Positions 54,746 to 62,959 of a stretch of 64,000 bases of DNA are shown here, piece after piece. Below the pieces are notes generated by a model. The model saw only the letters and a program-made list of their open reading frames with translations, made no database searches and was not told the origin of the DNA. The stretch covers positions 86,554 through 150,553 of the forward strand of contig NZ_RFFG01000009.1 of assembly GCF_003696215.1 (NCBI RefSeq), written 5' to 3'. The stretch comes from Actinomadura harenae. GTDB lineage: Bacteria; Actinomycetota; Actinomycetes; Streptosporangiales; Streptosporangiaceae. Made by a program: the position numbers and the translations under genes. How positions within the stretch are numbered: position 1 is the stretch's first letter; every line of letters starts with the position of its first letter.

Positions 54746-55687
54746 TCAGCCCGCGAGGATGCCCCACGAGCCGGTGTGGGTGGCCCCGGGCTCCAGCCGG
54801 ACGACGTCCACGCCGCTCGCGAACGCGTTCGGCGGGCACGTCATCGGCTCCACCCCGAGGCCCGTCCGCCGCAGGGCGGGCGGCACGTCGTCGGCGGTGT
54901 AGACCTCCAGCCAGGGGTGCGTGTGGTCGAGCCAGAACGACGCCCGGCGGTTCATGCCACCGAGATGCACCCAGGCGCGTCCGGCGTCGTCGCGGTGCAG
55001 GTCGGTGAAGGCGCGGTCGATCTCCAGCGGGCCGAGCCTCCGTCCCGCGCGCAGGTCGTAGCCCGTCCCCTCGACCGGACGCGGCGGACCCGGCGGGATC
55101 ATCCGGTCGTCGACCGGCAGGTACAGGTCGCCCGGGATCTGGACGATGCAGTCGTCGATCGGCTCGCCCACCGTCAGGTACGGGTGCGCGCCGTGCCCGT
55201 ACGGCGCGGCCACGCGGCCGTGGTTCCCGGCGGTCATCGTGATCGTCAGGCCGTGCGTCTCGTCCAGGACGTACTCGGCCGTGACGTCCAGCCGGAACGG
55301 GTAGCCCGGGGAGCCGAGCAGCCGGGTCGCGAGCGACACCCGGTCGGGCGCGCGCTCGACCTCCCGCCACGTGGACCAGCGGACCAGGCCGTGGATGGCG
55401 CAGTCGTACTCGGGCTCGTCGATGTCCAGGACGTGCTCCGCGCCGTCCCAGGTGTAGCGGCCGTGGTCGACGCGGTTCGGCCAGGGGACGAGCAGCTGGC
55501 CGAACGCGGCGGGCGCGACCTCGTCCTCGTCGTGCGTCAGGATGAGCGGCTCGTCGTCGTGGGTGAGCTCGCGCAGGCCCGCGCCGACCTCGGTCACCAC
55601 CGCGCGGTAGGGCCCGGCGGCGATCCTGTACTGCTCGCCGGTCGCGGCCAGCCCGGCCCGGCGGGTCTCGGACACCGGTGTGCTCAT
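54746..55687 (-). CDS. Aldose 1-epimerase family protein
   Basis: 313 residues, galactose mutarotase-like fold: QLLVPWPNRVDHGRYTWDG, AIHGLVRWSTWRE, VAAPYGHGAHPYLTVGEP with the acid/base His, and GVEPMTCPPNAFASGVDVVRLEPGATHTGSWGI with the catalytic Glu. It interconverts sugar anomers. It sits between an MFS sugar porter gene and a zwf-like gene on the same strand, with gaps of 65 and 44 bases, so the unit probably imports a sugar and feeds it to the pentose phosphate pathway. Confidence 0.9.
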   Translation of the reverse strand: MSTPVSETRRAGLAATGEQYRIAAGPYRAVVTEVGAGLRELTHDDEPLILTHDEDEVAPAAFGQLLVPWPNRVDHGRYTWDGAEHVLDIDEPEYDCAIHGLVRWSTWREVERAPDRVSLATRLLGSPGYPFRLDVTAEYVLDETHGLTITMTAGNHGRVAAPYGHGAHPYLTVGEPIDDCIVQIPGDLYLPVDDRMIPPGPPRPVEGTGYDLRAGRRLGPLEIDRAFTDLHRDDAGRAWVHLGGMNRRASFWLDHTHPWLEVYTADDVPPALRRTGLGVEPMTCPPNAFASGVDVVRLEPGATHTGSWGILAG

Positions 55688-55752
55688 CGCGGGATCTCCC
55701 TCGTCTGGACGTGGTTCACGGGCGCGGCCTGGTCAGGGACGGCATGACGGCG

Positions 55753-57183
55753 TCAGGCGCTCTCCGGGACGCGTTCCTCCGGGCGGTGCATCCCCCGGAT
55801 CTCGGAGTCGATCTGCTGGAAGGTGCGGTTCTTCGTCTCCGGCACGCGGGCGACGATGTAGGCCAGCGCGATCACGCAGATCACGCCGAACACCCAGAAG
55901 GCCGGACCCTGCCCGACGGCGTCCGACAGCGGCAGGAACGCCTGGCTGACGACGAAGTTGGACAGCCAGTTGACCATCGTGGCCAGCCCGGCCGCCTCGG
56001 CGCGCGCGGACGGCGGGTAGATCTCGGCGTTGAGCAGCCAGAACACCGGTCCGAGGCCGACCGCGAACGCCATGATGTAGGCGAGCGTGGAGGTCAGCGC
56101 GGTGACGCTGGACGCGGTCCCCTGCAGGGTCGTGAACGCCAGCCCCATCGGGACGGTCGCCAGCGCCATCAGGCTCACCGAGACGATCAGCAGGCGGCGC
56201 CGTCCGACGGTGTCGGTGAGCCGCATCGCGACCAGCGTGACCAGCACGTTGATCGCGCCGATGATGATCGAGTAGACCAGCGCGTTGGACGCGTTGAGCC
56301 CGGTCTTCTGCATGATCGTCGGCGCGTAGTACATGATCGTGTTGATCCCGCAGAACTGCTGCAGCGCGGCCAGCGTCAGGCCGATCATCAGCGCCGGGCG
56401 GATCGCGGGGGAGGCGAACAGCTCCCGGACGGACAGCGTCCTCCCGGACTCCTCGCGCGCGCTCCCGAAGCCCTTGACCACCGAGTCGATCCGGTCCGGC
56501 GGGGTGTACCCGGAGATCACCGACCGGGCCCGCTCGTCGTGCCCGTGCCGTTCCAGCCAGGCGGGCGTCTCCGGCGCGACGCTCATCCCGGCCAGCATCA
56601 GGACGGCGCCGACGATGCCGAACGCGAACATCCCGCGCCAGTTCTGCGTGCCCGAGAGCAGCAGGTCCACGATGTAGGACGACAGGAGTCCGAGGGTCAC
56701 CATGAGCTGGTTCGTCGAGACCATCGTCCCGCGCACCCTCGTCGGGGCCAGCTCGGACAGGTACACCGGCACCAGTGCGGACGCCCCGCCGACGCCGAAC
56801 CCCAGGATGAACCGGGCCAGCAGCAGCACCCCGACGTTCGGCGCGAGCGCCGCGACGACGAGCCCCACCACGAAGACCGCCGCCACCAGCAGCAGGGCCC
56901 GGCGGCGTCCGATCCGGTCGGCCAGCCGGCCCGCGACCGGCGCGGTGATCGCCGCGCTCAGCAGCAGGACGCTGACGACCGCGCCCTGCATCGCCGGGCC
57001 GAGGCCGAACTCGTGCCGGATGAACAGCATCGCCCCGGACACCACGCCGGTGTCGTAGCCGAACAGCCAGCCGCCGAGCGCGGCGCAGAACGTCCAGAAG
57101 ACGAGCCTGCGCCGGGTGTGCAGCGGCAGCCTGTCCAGCTCGGGACCGTGTGTGACCGGCGCGCTGGCGAATCCGGCGGTCAT
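55753..57183 (-). CDS. Sugar porter family MFS transporter
   Basis: 476 residues, twelve helices. Sugar porter signatures: LFGYDTGVVSGAMLFI in helix 1, GRLADRIGRRRALL after helix 2, LGFGVGGASALVPVYLSELAPTRVRG after helix 4, QQFCGINTIMYYAPTI in helix 7 and the end VPETKNRTFQQID. It is similar to XylE/GalP proton symporters. First gene of the unit with aldose epimerase and zwf-like genes. The cytosolic loop between helices 6 and 7 is of normal length. Confidence 0.92.
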   Translation of the reverse strand: MTAGFASAPVTHGPELDRLPLHTRRRLVFWTFCAALGGWLFGYDTGVVSGAMLFIRHEFGLGPAMQGAVVSVLLLSAAITAPVAGRLADRIGRRRALLLVAAVFVVGLVVAALAPNVGVLLLARFILGFGVGGASALVPVYLSELAPTRVRGTMVSTNQLMVTLGLLSSYIVDLLLSGTQNWRGMFAFGIVGAVLMLAGMSVAPETPAWLERHGHDERARSVISGYTPPDRIDSVVKGFGSAREESGRTLSVRELFASPAIRPALMIGLTLAALQQFCGINTIMYYAPTIMQKTGLNASNALVYSIIIGAINVLVTLVAMRLTDTVGRRRLLIVSVSLMALATVPMGLAFTTLQGTASSVTALTSTLAYIMAFAVGLGPVFWLLNAEIYPPSARAEAAGLATMVNWLSNFVVSQAFLPLSDAVGQGPAFWVFGVICVIALAYIVARVPETKNRTFQQIDSEIRGMHRPEERVPESA

Positions 57184-57336
57184 GCCTCACCTCCCGGAGG
57201 AGCGGGACGCGCGGGCGCGCGTCCACGTCGGGAATCCTCCGGGCGGAGGCGAATCCGATGGATTGCCCTCTTAGGGGCGATCTTCCCCTCCACCCCCTGT
57301 CCCTAGGCCCCACCCCCGGTCAAGGAATCCCCGCGA

Positions 57337-57367
57337 CCCCCTCACCCCGGGAGGCGGGGCGAGGGGG
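57337..57367 (-). terminator. Terminator of the quinone oxidoreductase gene
   Basis: CCCCCTCACCCCG (57337-57349) pairs with CGGGGCGAGGGGG (57355-57367) with one mismatch and a five-base loop, 15 bases beyond the gene's stop on the minus strand. Confidence 0.65.
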
Positions 57368-57381
57368 CGTCGGGGAGGTGG

Positions 57382-58302
57382 TCAGGAGAGGGTGAGGACG
57401 GCCTTGCCGCCGGGGAGGTGGCGGTCGCGCAGGGCGTCGAGGGTTTCGGGGAGGCGGCTCCAGTCGGTGACGCGGCTGAGCGTCGGGTGCAGGCGGCCGG
57501 CGGCGACCAGGTCGACGAGGGTCTGGAGGTCCGGGCCCGCGGGGGCGGGATGGGCGTAGGACAGGTAGCTGACCAGGCGCGCGTTCTCGTGGCCGATGAA
57601 GTCGTAGATGTCGATGGGCGACTTCTCGCCGCTGCTGGAGCCGAGCACGACGACGGTGCCGCCCGGGGCGGTCACCGCGAGGGCCGCGTTGAGGGTCGCG
57701 CCGCCGACCGACTCGAGGACGACGTCGAACGGGCCCGTCGCCGATGACGCCTGCGTGAGGACCTCGGCCGCGCCCAAGGCGATCAGTTCCTTCGCCGCGT
57801 CGTCCGACGTGGTGACGGCGGTGACCTTGGCGCCGGAGGCCGCGGCGAGCTCGACCTGGAAGCGTCCGACGCCGCCGTTCGAGCCGGTGACCAGGACGCG
57901 CCGGCCGAGCAGGTCGCCGCCGAGGCGGACGGTGCGCAGCGCGGTGAGGCCTGCCATCGGCAGGGAGGCGGCCTGCTCCATGGTGACCGCGTCGGGCAGG
58001 ACGGCGAGCCGGTCCGCCGGGACCGCGACCCGCTCCGCCCAGCCGGCCGTCTCGACGAGGCCCGCGACGCGGGTTCCGGCGACCGGCCCCGAGCCGTCGG
58101 CGGCGGGTTCGAGGACGACACCGGCGATGTCCTGCCCCGGACGCCAGTCCTCGGTGCGCGCCTTCAGCAGGGCGAGTTCGCCGCGGTTGACGGAGAACGC
58201 CCGGACGGCGACCAGGGCCTCGTTCGGGGCGGCCGCGGGTTCGGCGACTTCACGGAAGACGATGCCGAACGGTGTGTTCACAGTGGATCTCATGTCTTCC
58301 AT
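57382..58302 (-). CDS. Zinc-independent quinone oxidoreductase (MDR superfamily)
   Basis: 306 residues. Medium-chain dehydrogenase fold with NVNRGELALLK in the active region, DIAGVVLEPAADGSGPVAGTRV, and the nucleotide motif RVLVTGSNGGVGRFQVELAAASGAKVTAVT. No structural or catalytic zinc Cys sets, so it belongs to the quinone oxidoreductase group, using NADPH. ATG 58302 follows AGGAG. It is divergent from a LysR-type regulator gene across 99 bases, the usual layout of a regulator and its target. Confidence 0.88.
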   Translation of the reverse strand: MEDMRSTVNTPFGIVFREVAEPAAAPNEALVAVRAFSVNRGELALLKARTEDWRPGQDIAGVVLEPAADGSGPVAGTRVAGLVETAGWAERVAVPADRLAVLPDAVTMEQAASLPMAGLTALRTVRLGGDLLGRRVLVTGSNGGVGRFQVELAAASGAKVTAVTTSDDAAKELIALGAAEVLTQASSATGPFDVVLESVGGATLNAALAVTAPGGTVVVLGSSSGEKSPIDIYDFIGHENARLVSYLSYAHPAPAGPDLQTLVDLVAAGRLHPTLSRVTDWSRLPETLDALRDRHLPGGKAVLTLS

Positions 58303-58335
58303 GAGACTCCTGGAACACAGGGGGAACCAGATCGT

Positions 58336-58361
58336 GTTCGTCCTCTCAGACATCACCGAAC
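58336..58361. promoter_or_regulatory. Candidate LysR operator
   Basis: Inverted repeat GTTCG-N16-CGAAC in the 99-base gap between the quinone oxidoreductase and LysR genes. The position fits a LysR-type site, but the exact T-N11-A form is not clear. Confidence 0.35.
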
Positions 58362-58401
58362 GGAATCGATCCGGCGCCGAGGCGCCGCGAGGTGCCGCAC
58401 C

Positions 58402-59301
58402 ATGGAACTCCGCCAGCTCGAGTACTTCGTCGCGGTCGCCGAAGAACTCGGATTCGCCCGCGCCGCCGAGCGCCTGCACGTCGTCCAGCCCGCGGTGAGC
58501 AAGCAGATCGCCCGCCTCGAACGGGAACTCGGCGTTCCCCTGTTCGACCGCTCGACGCGCCACGTCCGGATCACCTCCGCCGGGGAGCGGCTGCTGCCCG
58601 AGATCCGCGCGGTGCTCGCCGCCGCCGCGAGGGTCGACCGGATCGCCGCGGGCATCGCCTCCGGTGCCGACGGCGTCCTGCGGATCGGGACGAGCCAGGG
58701 CCTTGGAGACCGCCTCGACCAGGTCCTGGACCGCCTGGCCGCGGCGGCTCCGCGACTCCGGGTGCGGCTGAGCGGCGCGCCGCTCGCCGAGCGGCTGGCG
58801 GCGGTGCGCGGCGGGGCGCTCGACGCGGCCTTCGTCCGCGTCCTCGGCGACGCACCGGGGCTGGAGCTCCTGCCGCTGTGGACGGAGCCGCTCGTCGTCG
58901 TCCTGCCGGCGGCGCACCCGCTCGCCGGTCACGCGACGCTGACGATCGACCAGGTCGCCGGCCTGCCGGTGCGGCTGTCCGCGCGCGAGGTCAATCCGGT
59001 GCTCCACGAGCTGGTCACGGCCGCGATCGCCGCGACCGGCCGCGAACCGCGGTTCGGACCGCCGTTCACCAACCTTCAGGACACCCTCGCCGAGCTCGCC
59101 GCGGGCCCCGCGACCTGGACCGTCCTGTACGAGGCCGCGACACCGCAGGTCCCTGTCGGCCGTGTCGCCTACCGCCGCCTCGCCGGTCCCGAACCCATGA
59201 CGTACCTGGCCGTTCCCCCCGGACCTCCGTCACCGGCCGTGCGCCTGCTGCTCGATGCCTGCGCGGACACGGTGTCGCCCGGCGAGCCGACGGCTTCCTG
59301 A
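58402..59301 (+). CDS. LysR-type transcriptional regulator
   Basis: 299 residues. The N-terminal winged helix-turn-helix is MELRQLEYFVAVAEELGFARAAERLHVVQPAVSKQIARLERELGVPLFDRS; a periplasmic-binding-like effector domain follows from about residue 92 (VLRIGTSQGLGD). It probably controls the divergent oxidoreductase gene. ATG 58402 follows GAGGTG. The effector cannot be predicted. Confidence 0.93.
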   Translation: MELRQLEYFVAVAEELGFARAAERLHVVQPAVSKQIARLERELGVPLFDRSTRHVRITSAGERLLPEIRAVLAAAARVDRIAAGIASGADGVLRIGTSQGLGDRLDQVLDRLAAAAPRLRVRLSGAPLAERLAAVRGGALDAAFVRVLGDAPGLELLPLWTEPLVVVLPAAHPLAGHATLTIDQVAGLPVRLSAREVNPVLHELVTAAIAATGREPRFGPPFTNLQDTLAELAAGPATWTVLYEAATPQVPVGRVAYRRLAGPEPMTYLAVPPGPPSPAVRLLLDACADTVSPGEPTAS

Positions 59302-59421
59302 CCTTGACGAGGGCTCGCCCGGAAGGGCGGAGCGGGGCGCTGGGCTGGGGGAAACCGTTTCGCGTTCGGCCCCGGCGACCGGGTACGCTTGCCCGGTCGC
59401 CGGGGCGTCGTCCTCGGCCAC

Positions 59422-59493
59422 GGGCGCGTAGCTCAGGGGTAGAGCACCCGCCTTACAAGCGGGTGGCCGCAGGTTCGAAACCTGCCGCGCCCA
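59422..59493 (+). tRNA. tRNA-Val (anticodon TAC)
   Basis: 72 bases folding as a cloverleaf: acceptor GGGCGCG/CGCGCCC fully paired, D-arm GCTC/GAGC, anticodon stem CCCGC/GCGGG with loop CTTACAA (anticodon TAC, read at positions 34-36), T-arm GCAGG-TTCGAAA-CCTGC and discriminator A. No CCA is encoded. Confidence 0.95.
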
Positions 59494-59506
59494 CCTCCAC
59501 GTCCGG

Positions 59507-59534
59507 CCCCGTCTTCCCCCCGCGGAAGGCGGGG
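59507..59534 (+). terminator. Terminator of the tRNA-Val gene
   Basis: CCCCGTCTTCC (59507-59517) pairs with GGAAGGCGGGG (59524-59534), with one G-U pair, followed by CTTT. Confidence 0.7.
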
Positions 59535-59693
59535 CTTTCGGCGTTCCTAGGGGAGTGTGACCGGGGTCTCAGAGGTGTTTGTGCAGGTCAGGGGTAGGTT
59601 TACATGGCGTTCACAAACGGGCAACAGGTCCGAAATGCCCTGTTGTCAGGCTCTTCCCGTCCGGAGACACCGGGCCGGCGGATGGAGGAGACG

Positions 59694-60713
59694 TTGAGCT
59701 ACAAGGCCGAATACATCTGGGTCGACGGCACCGAGCCCACCGCGAAGCTGCGGTCCAAGACCCGGATCCTCGCCGACGGCGCCGAGCTCCCGGACTGGGG
59801 CTTCGACGGCTCCAGCACCAACCAGGCCCCCGGCGACAACTCCGACTGCGTGCTCAAGCCCGTCCTCTGCGTGCCGGACCCGATCCGCGGCGGTGACAAC
59901 AAGCTGGTGCTGTGCGAGGTGTTCCTCGTGGACGGCACCCCGCACCCGACCAACAACCGGGCCAAGCTGCGTCCCGTCGCCGAGAAGTACGCCGCGCACG
60001 ACTCCTGGTTCGGCATCGAGCAGGAGTACACCTTCTTCCAGGCCGGACGCCCGCTCGGCTTCCCCGAGACCGGCTTCCCCGCCCCGCAGGGCCCGTACTA
60101 CTGCGGTGTCGGCGCGGACGAGGTGTTCGGCCGCGACATCGTCGAGACCCACCTGGACGCCTGCCTCGAGGCCGGGATCAAGGTCTCCGGCATCAACGCC
60201 GAGGTCATGCCCGGCCAGTGGGAGTTCCAGATCGGCCCGGCCGGCCCGCTGGAGGTCTCCGACCACCTGTGGCTCGCCCGCTGGCTGCTGTACCGCATCG
60301 CCGAGGACTTCGACGTCGCCGCGACGCTCGACCCCAAGCCCGCCAAGGGCGACTGGAACGGCGCCGGCGCGCACACCAACTTCTCCACCAAGGCGATGCG
60401 CGAGTCCTACGACGCGATCATCACCGCCTGCGAGTCGATGGGCGCCGAGGGCAAGATCGAGGAGCACATCGCCGGGTACGGCCCGGGCATCCAGGAGCGG
60501 CTGACCGGCCAGCACGAGACCGCCCCCTGGAACGTCTACAGCTACGGCGTCTCCGACCGCGGCGCGTCCGTCCGGATCCCGTGGCAGGTCCAGGTGGACA
60601 AGAAGGGCTACATCGAGGACCGGCGCCCGAACGCCAACATCGACCCCTACAACGTCACCCGCCTGCTGGTGAACACCTGCTGCGAGGCGCTGGAGAAGGC
60701 CGGACAGGTCTGA
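59694..60713 (+). CDS. glnII: Glutamine synthetase type II
   Basis: 339 residues from TTG 59694, about the usual size of GSII and much shorter than GlnA. It begins LSYKAEYIWVDGTEPTAKLRSKTRIL; the DGSSTNQAPGDNSDCVLKP, FGIEQEYTFF (ATP/metal Glu) and NAEVMPGQWEFQIGP segments, and GDWNGAGAHTNFSTKAMR with KIEEHIAGYGP, are the eukaryote-like GSII blocks. It makes glutamine from glutamate and ammonia. GGAGGAG before TTG fixes the start; an in-frame ATG four codons upstream is less well placed. No adenylylation site is expected in this type. Confidence 0.95.
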   Translation: MSYKAEYIWVDGTEPTAKLRSKTRILADGAELPDWGFDGSSTNQAPGDNSDCVLKPVLCVPDPIRGGDNKLVLCEVFLVDGTPHPTNNRAKLRPVAEKYAAHDSWFGIEQEYTFFQAGRPLGFPETGFPAPQGPYYCGVGADEVFGRDIVETHLDACLEAGIKVSGINAEVMPGQWEFQIGPAGPLEVSDHLWLARWLLYRIAEDFDVAATLDPKPAKGDWNGAGAHTNFSTKAMRESYDAIITACESMGAEGKIEEHIAGYGPGIQERLTGQHETAPWNVYSYGVSDRGASVRIPWQVQVDKKGYIEDRRPNANIDPYNVTRLLVNTCCEALEKAGQV

Positions 60714-60748
60714 CCCCGGACCGGCCGGCCGGTCTCCCATGATCCTCC

Positions 60749-60783
60749 CGAGGGCCCCCGCGATCCGTCGCGCGGGGCCCTCG
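60749..60783 (+). terminator. Terminator after glnII
   Basis: CGAGGGCCCCCGCG pairs with CGCGCGGGGCCCTCG with one bulge, beginning 36 bases after the stop. Confidence 0.65.
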
Positions 60784-60913
60784 GCCGTTCCTCATGTCCG
60801 GTGCCGGATGCGGCGCCCCACCGTTGCCAAATGACCGCAAAGTGTTACTCGGCGGGGAGTCCTTGCAGGTCACCCCGGGTAACACTCAGGCATCCGCAGC
60901 GGGGGGAGGGGAC

Positions 60914-61534
60914 ATGGCGGAGACGCCGAGCGGGCCGCCCGCCGCGGGGGGAGGACGCCCGGGACGCGGCGGCGCGCGGCGCGGAGGCCGTACCCACCCG
61001 CAGGCGTGGCAGCGGTCCTTCCGCTGCCGCAGGGCGGTGCGTCCCGCCGACAGGCCGGCCGCCCGCTACGCCGACTTCGTCGCGCTCCACGACTCCTTCG
61101 AGGAGGCGGACGTCGCCGCCCGTAAACTCTGGTTGATCGGGCTCGGTTCGGCCGTGGTCACCGGGATCCTGGCGTTCGGCTCGGCCTACGTGATCCGGAC
61201 GATGTCCGGCGTGCCCGTCCCGTCGTTCGTGGACCGGTCGCTCAGCCCGACCGCCGCGGGGACGGCCTACGCGATCTGCTCCGCCGCCGTGACGCTCCAG
61301 CTCACCGCGCTCGTGCAGATCCTGCTCGCGACCGCCCGGCGGCCCGTCCGCGCGTTCCTCTGGTCGGGCGGGGTGCTGGTGCTGCTGATCACGGCCCTGC
61401 CGCTGCTGGTCGGCGGCCCGGTCCAGGCGACCGCCGCGACCGCGCTGCTCGACCTGTGCGGCGGCGTCGCCGTCGTCGCGGTGAGCGCCGCGGCCGCGGC
61501 CGCGATCGGCCCGCAGCCGCTCTTCGAGCCCTGA
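60914..61534 (+). CDS. Four-helix membrane protein (DUF6069-like)
   Basis: 206 residues. The N-terminal 65 residues are Arg/Gly/Pro-rich and soluble; four hydrophobic helices follow ([67 protein letters not shown] and TALLDLCGGVAVVAVSAAAAAAI). I associate this pattern with DUF6069, of unknown function. ATG 60914 follows GGGAGGGG. The end of the gene, including the stop, is copied into a repeat array. Confidence 0.6.
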   Translation: MAETPSGPPAAGGGRPGRGGARRGGRTHPQAWQRSFRCRRAVRPADRPAARYADFVALHDSFEEADVAARKLWLIGLGSAVVTGILAFGSAYVIRTMSGVPVPSFVDRSLSPTAAGTAYAICSAAVTLQLTALVQILLATARRPVRAFLWSGGVLVLLITALPLLVGGPVQATAATALLDLCGGVAVVAVSAAAAAAIGPQPLFEP

Positions 61535-61607
61535 CCCCGCGGCGTCGAACCCTGACCCTGCGGCGTTGAGCCCTGACCCCGCCGCGTCGAGCCCTGACCC
61601 CCGGTCA
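61526..61607 (+). repeat. 21-bp tandem repeat across the stop of the membrane protein gene
   Basis: Almost four units of GAGCCCTGACCCCGCGGCGTC at 61526, 61547, 61568 and 61589 (partial). The first unit contains the final codons GAG CCC and the TGA. The array runs up to the last codons of the convergent gene on the minus strand. Confidence 0.85.
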
Positions 61608-62432
61608 GCGGCCGACCGTGATCACGAGCGGGTCCGGGGCGAGGGTCGTCGACACCCGGGTCGGGACGAACCGCCGCCGCACCTGGTGCTGGAACGGCTC
61701 GGCCGGGGCCAGCACCCGGAACTCGCGGTGGATCCCGGACACGCCCATGACCAGGTGCACGTCCCAGCGTCCGCGCGGCAGCGGGTCGTCGATGAACGAG
61801 CGGGTCAGCGGGACGGCGGCGGTGTAGGTGAACAGGCCGTCGACCGTGCCGATCCGGACGAACGCGTCGTACTCGCGGCCGGTGCGGGGGTCGCGCAGCG
61901 ACATCCACGCGCTGATCGGGGCCCCGGTGCCCGCCAGGACGAGGTGGCCGCTGATCATCAGCTCCTCGTCCCGGTCGTTCCAGGTCAGCGTGTCGGCCTG
62001 GCAGTCCCCGGCGCTGCGGGGCTCGCCGCCGACGTCCAGGGCGAGCTGGCCGAGCAGGTCGAAGTACACGGTGACCGGGGTGGAGCCGGGCAGGAACCGG
62101 CGCTGCGGGACCCCGTCCAGGGTCGTCGCCGCGCCGGGACGCAGCGGGACGACCCGCGCGCCGTCGGGGGACTCGACGGCCAGGTCCAGGTCCCACACGC
62201 CGTGGGAGAGGGCCCCGCCGGACAGCGCCGTGGCCGGGTCGAGGCCCGCGTCGAAGGCCGTGCCGTCCTCGTCGTGGGCCGGGACGACCGCGACCGGCAG
62301 CACCCGGTCGCCGTCCCGCTCACGGACCAGGACCACCAGGTCGGGGGCGGCGACCCGGACGCCGGGCAGCCGCCCGCGCAGCCGCAGCACGCCGTTCGCC
62401 CAGCCCACCTCGGTCAGGTACGGCTCGTCCAC
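61605..62432 (-). CDS. Unknown two-domain beta-rich protein
   Basis: 275 residues, GTG 62432, no signal peptide or membrane helix. The N-terminal half (about 1-125) and the C-terminal half (about 130-275) both look like all-beta domains; the second holds QADTLTWNDRDEELMISGHLVLAGTGAPISAWMSLRDPRTGREYD and LPRGRWDVHLVMGVSGIHREFRVL. GGGGGA precedes the start. I do not recognise a family. Similar beta modules occur in some wall-polymer glycosyltransferases of actinobacteria; this is a weak hint. Confidence 0.55.
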   Translation of the reverse strand: MDEPYLTEVGWANGVLRLRGRLPGVRVAAPDLVVLVRERDGDRVLPVAVVPAHDEDGTAFDAGLDPATALSGGALSHGVWDLDLAVESPDGARVVPLRPGAATTLDGVPQRRFLPGSTPVTVYFDLLGQLALDVGGEPRSAGDCQADTLTWNDRDEELMISGHLVLAGTGAPISAWMSLRDPRTGREYDAFVRIGTVDGLFTYTAAVPLTRSFIDDPLPRGRWDVHLVMGVSGIHREFRVLAPAEPFQHQVRRRFVPTRVSTTLAPDPLVITVGR

Positions 62433-62508
62433 GCGTCCCCCAGCGTCCGCTCGTCTCCAGAAGGATCATCCACCCGGGTGACCGCCGGGGCACATCGGGG
62501 TCCGCCGA

Positions 62509-62946
62509 TCATGGGACGACCGTGACCGGCCAGCGCCCGGTGCGGACCAGGCGCACCGCCACCGACCCGATCAGCCTGTGCCCGGCCTGCGCGGACGCGC
62601 CGACGACCACGGCGTCCGCGCGGACCTCGTCGGCGACCGCGGCCAGCACCGAGGCGGGATCGCCGGGCTCGGTGCGGAACTCGTAGGAGACGCGCGCCCG
62701 CGCGGTGGCCTTCTCCAGTTCGGCGCGCATCTCGTTCGCGACCTGCTCGGTCGCCTCGCGCAGCACCGCGGCCCCACCGGGCGTCAGCGCGGACATCGCC
62801 GCCACCGGCACCACGTACACGGCCACCAGCCGCGCGCCCGACCGGCGTGCGAGCCCCCACGCGTACGCGACCGCGCGCAAGGACGGGTCGGATCCGTCCA
62901 TGCCGCACACGATCACACGCGGCCCGTCCGTGGCCAGCTCGAACAT
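62509..62946 (-). CDS. Universal stress protein (UspA fold)
   Basis: 145 residues. PRVIVCGMDGSDPSLRAVAYAWGLARRSGARLVAVYVVPV is the usual first strand-helix, and ADAVVVGASAQAGHRLIGSVAVRLVRTGRWPVTVV holds the ATP-type loop (GxxxxxG... GS) in altered form. Single Usp domain. ATG 62946 overlaps the -10-like TAGCCT within the upstream gene's stop region by position, so it may be leaderless. Function in stress response is assumed from family. Confidence 0.85.
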   Translation of the reverse strand: MFELATDGPRVIVCGMDGSDPSLRAVAYAWGLARRSGARLVAVYVVPVAAMSALTPGGAAVLREATEQVANEMRAELEKATARARVSYEFRTEPGDPASVLAAVADEVRADAVVVGASAQAGHRLIGSVAVRLVRTGRWPVTVVP

Positions 62947-62953
62947 GCCTCTC

Positions 62954-62959
62954 AGGCTA
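62954..62959 (-). promoter_or_regulatory. -10 box overlapping the RelA/SpoT homologue stop codon
   Basis: TAGCCT on the minus strand, seven bases before ATG 62946. Its TAG is the stop codon of the upstream RelA/SpoT-type gene. Confidence 0.4.

Noticed and set aside
59570..59693. A GlnR binding site in the glnII leader (A/T-rich stretch with GTTTACATGG and TTCACAAAC).
   Set aside because: It does not fit the gTnAC-n6-GaAAC pattern well enough to call.
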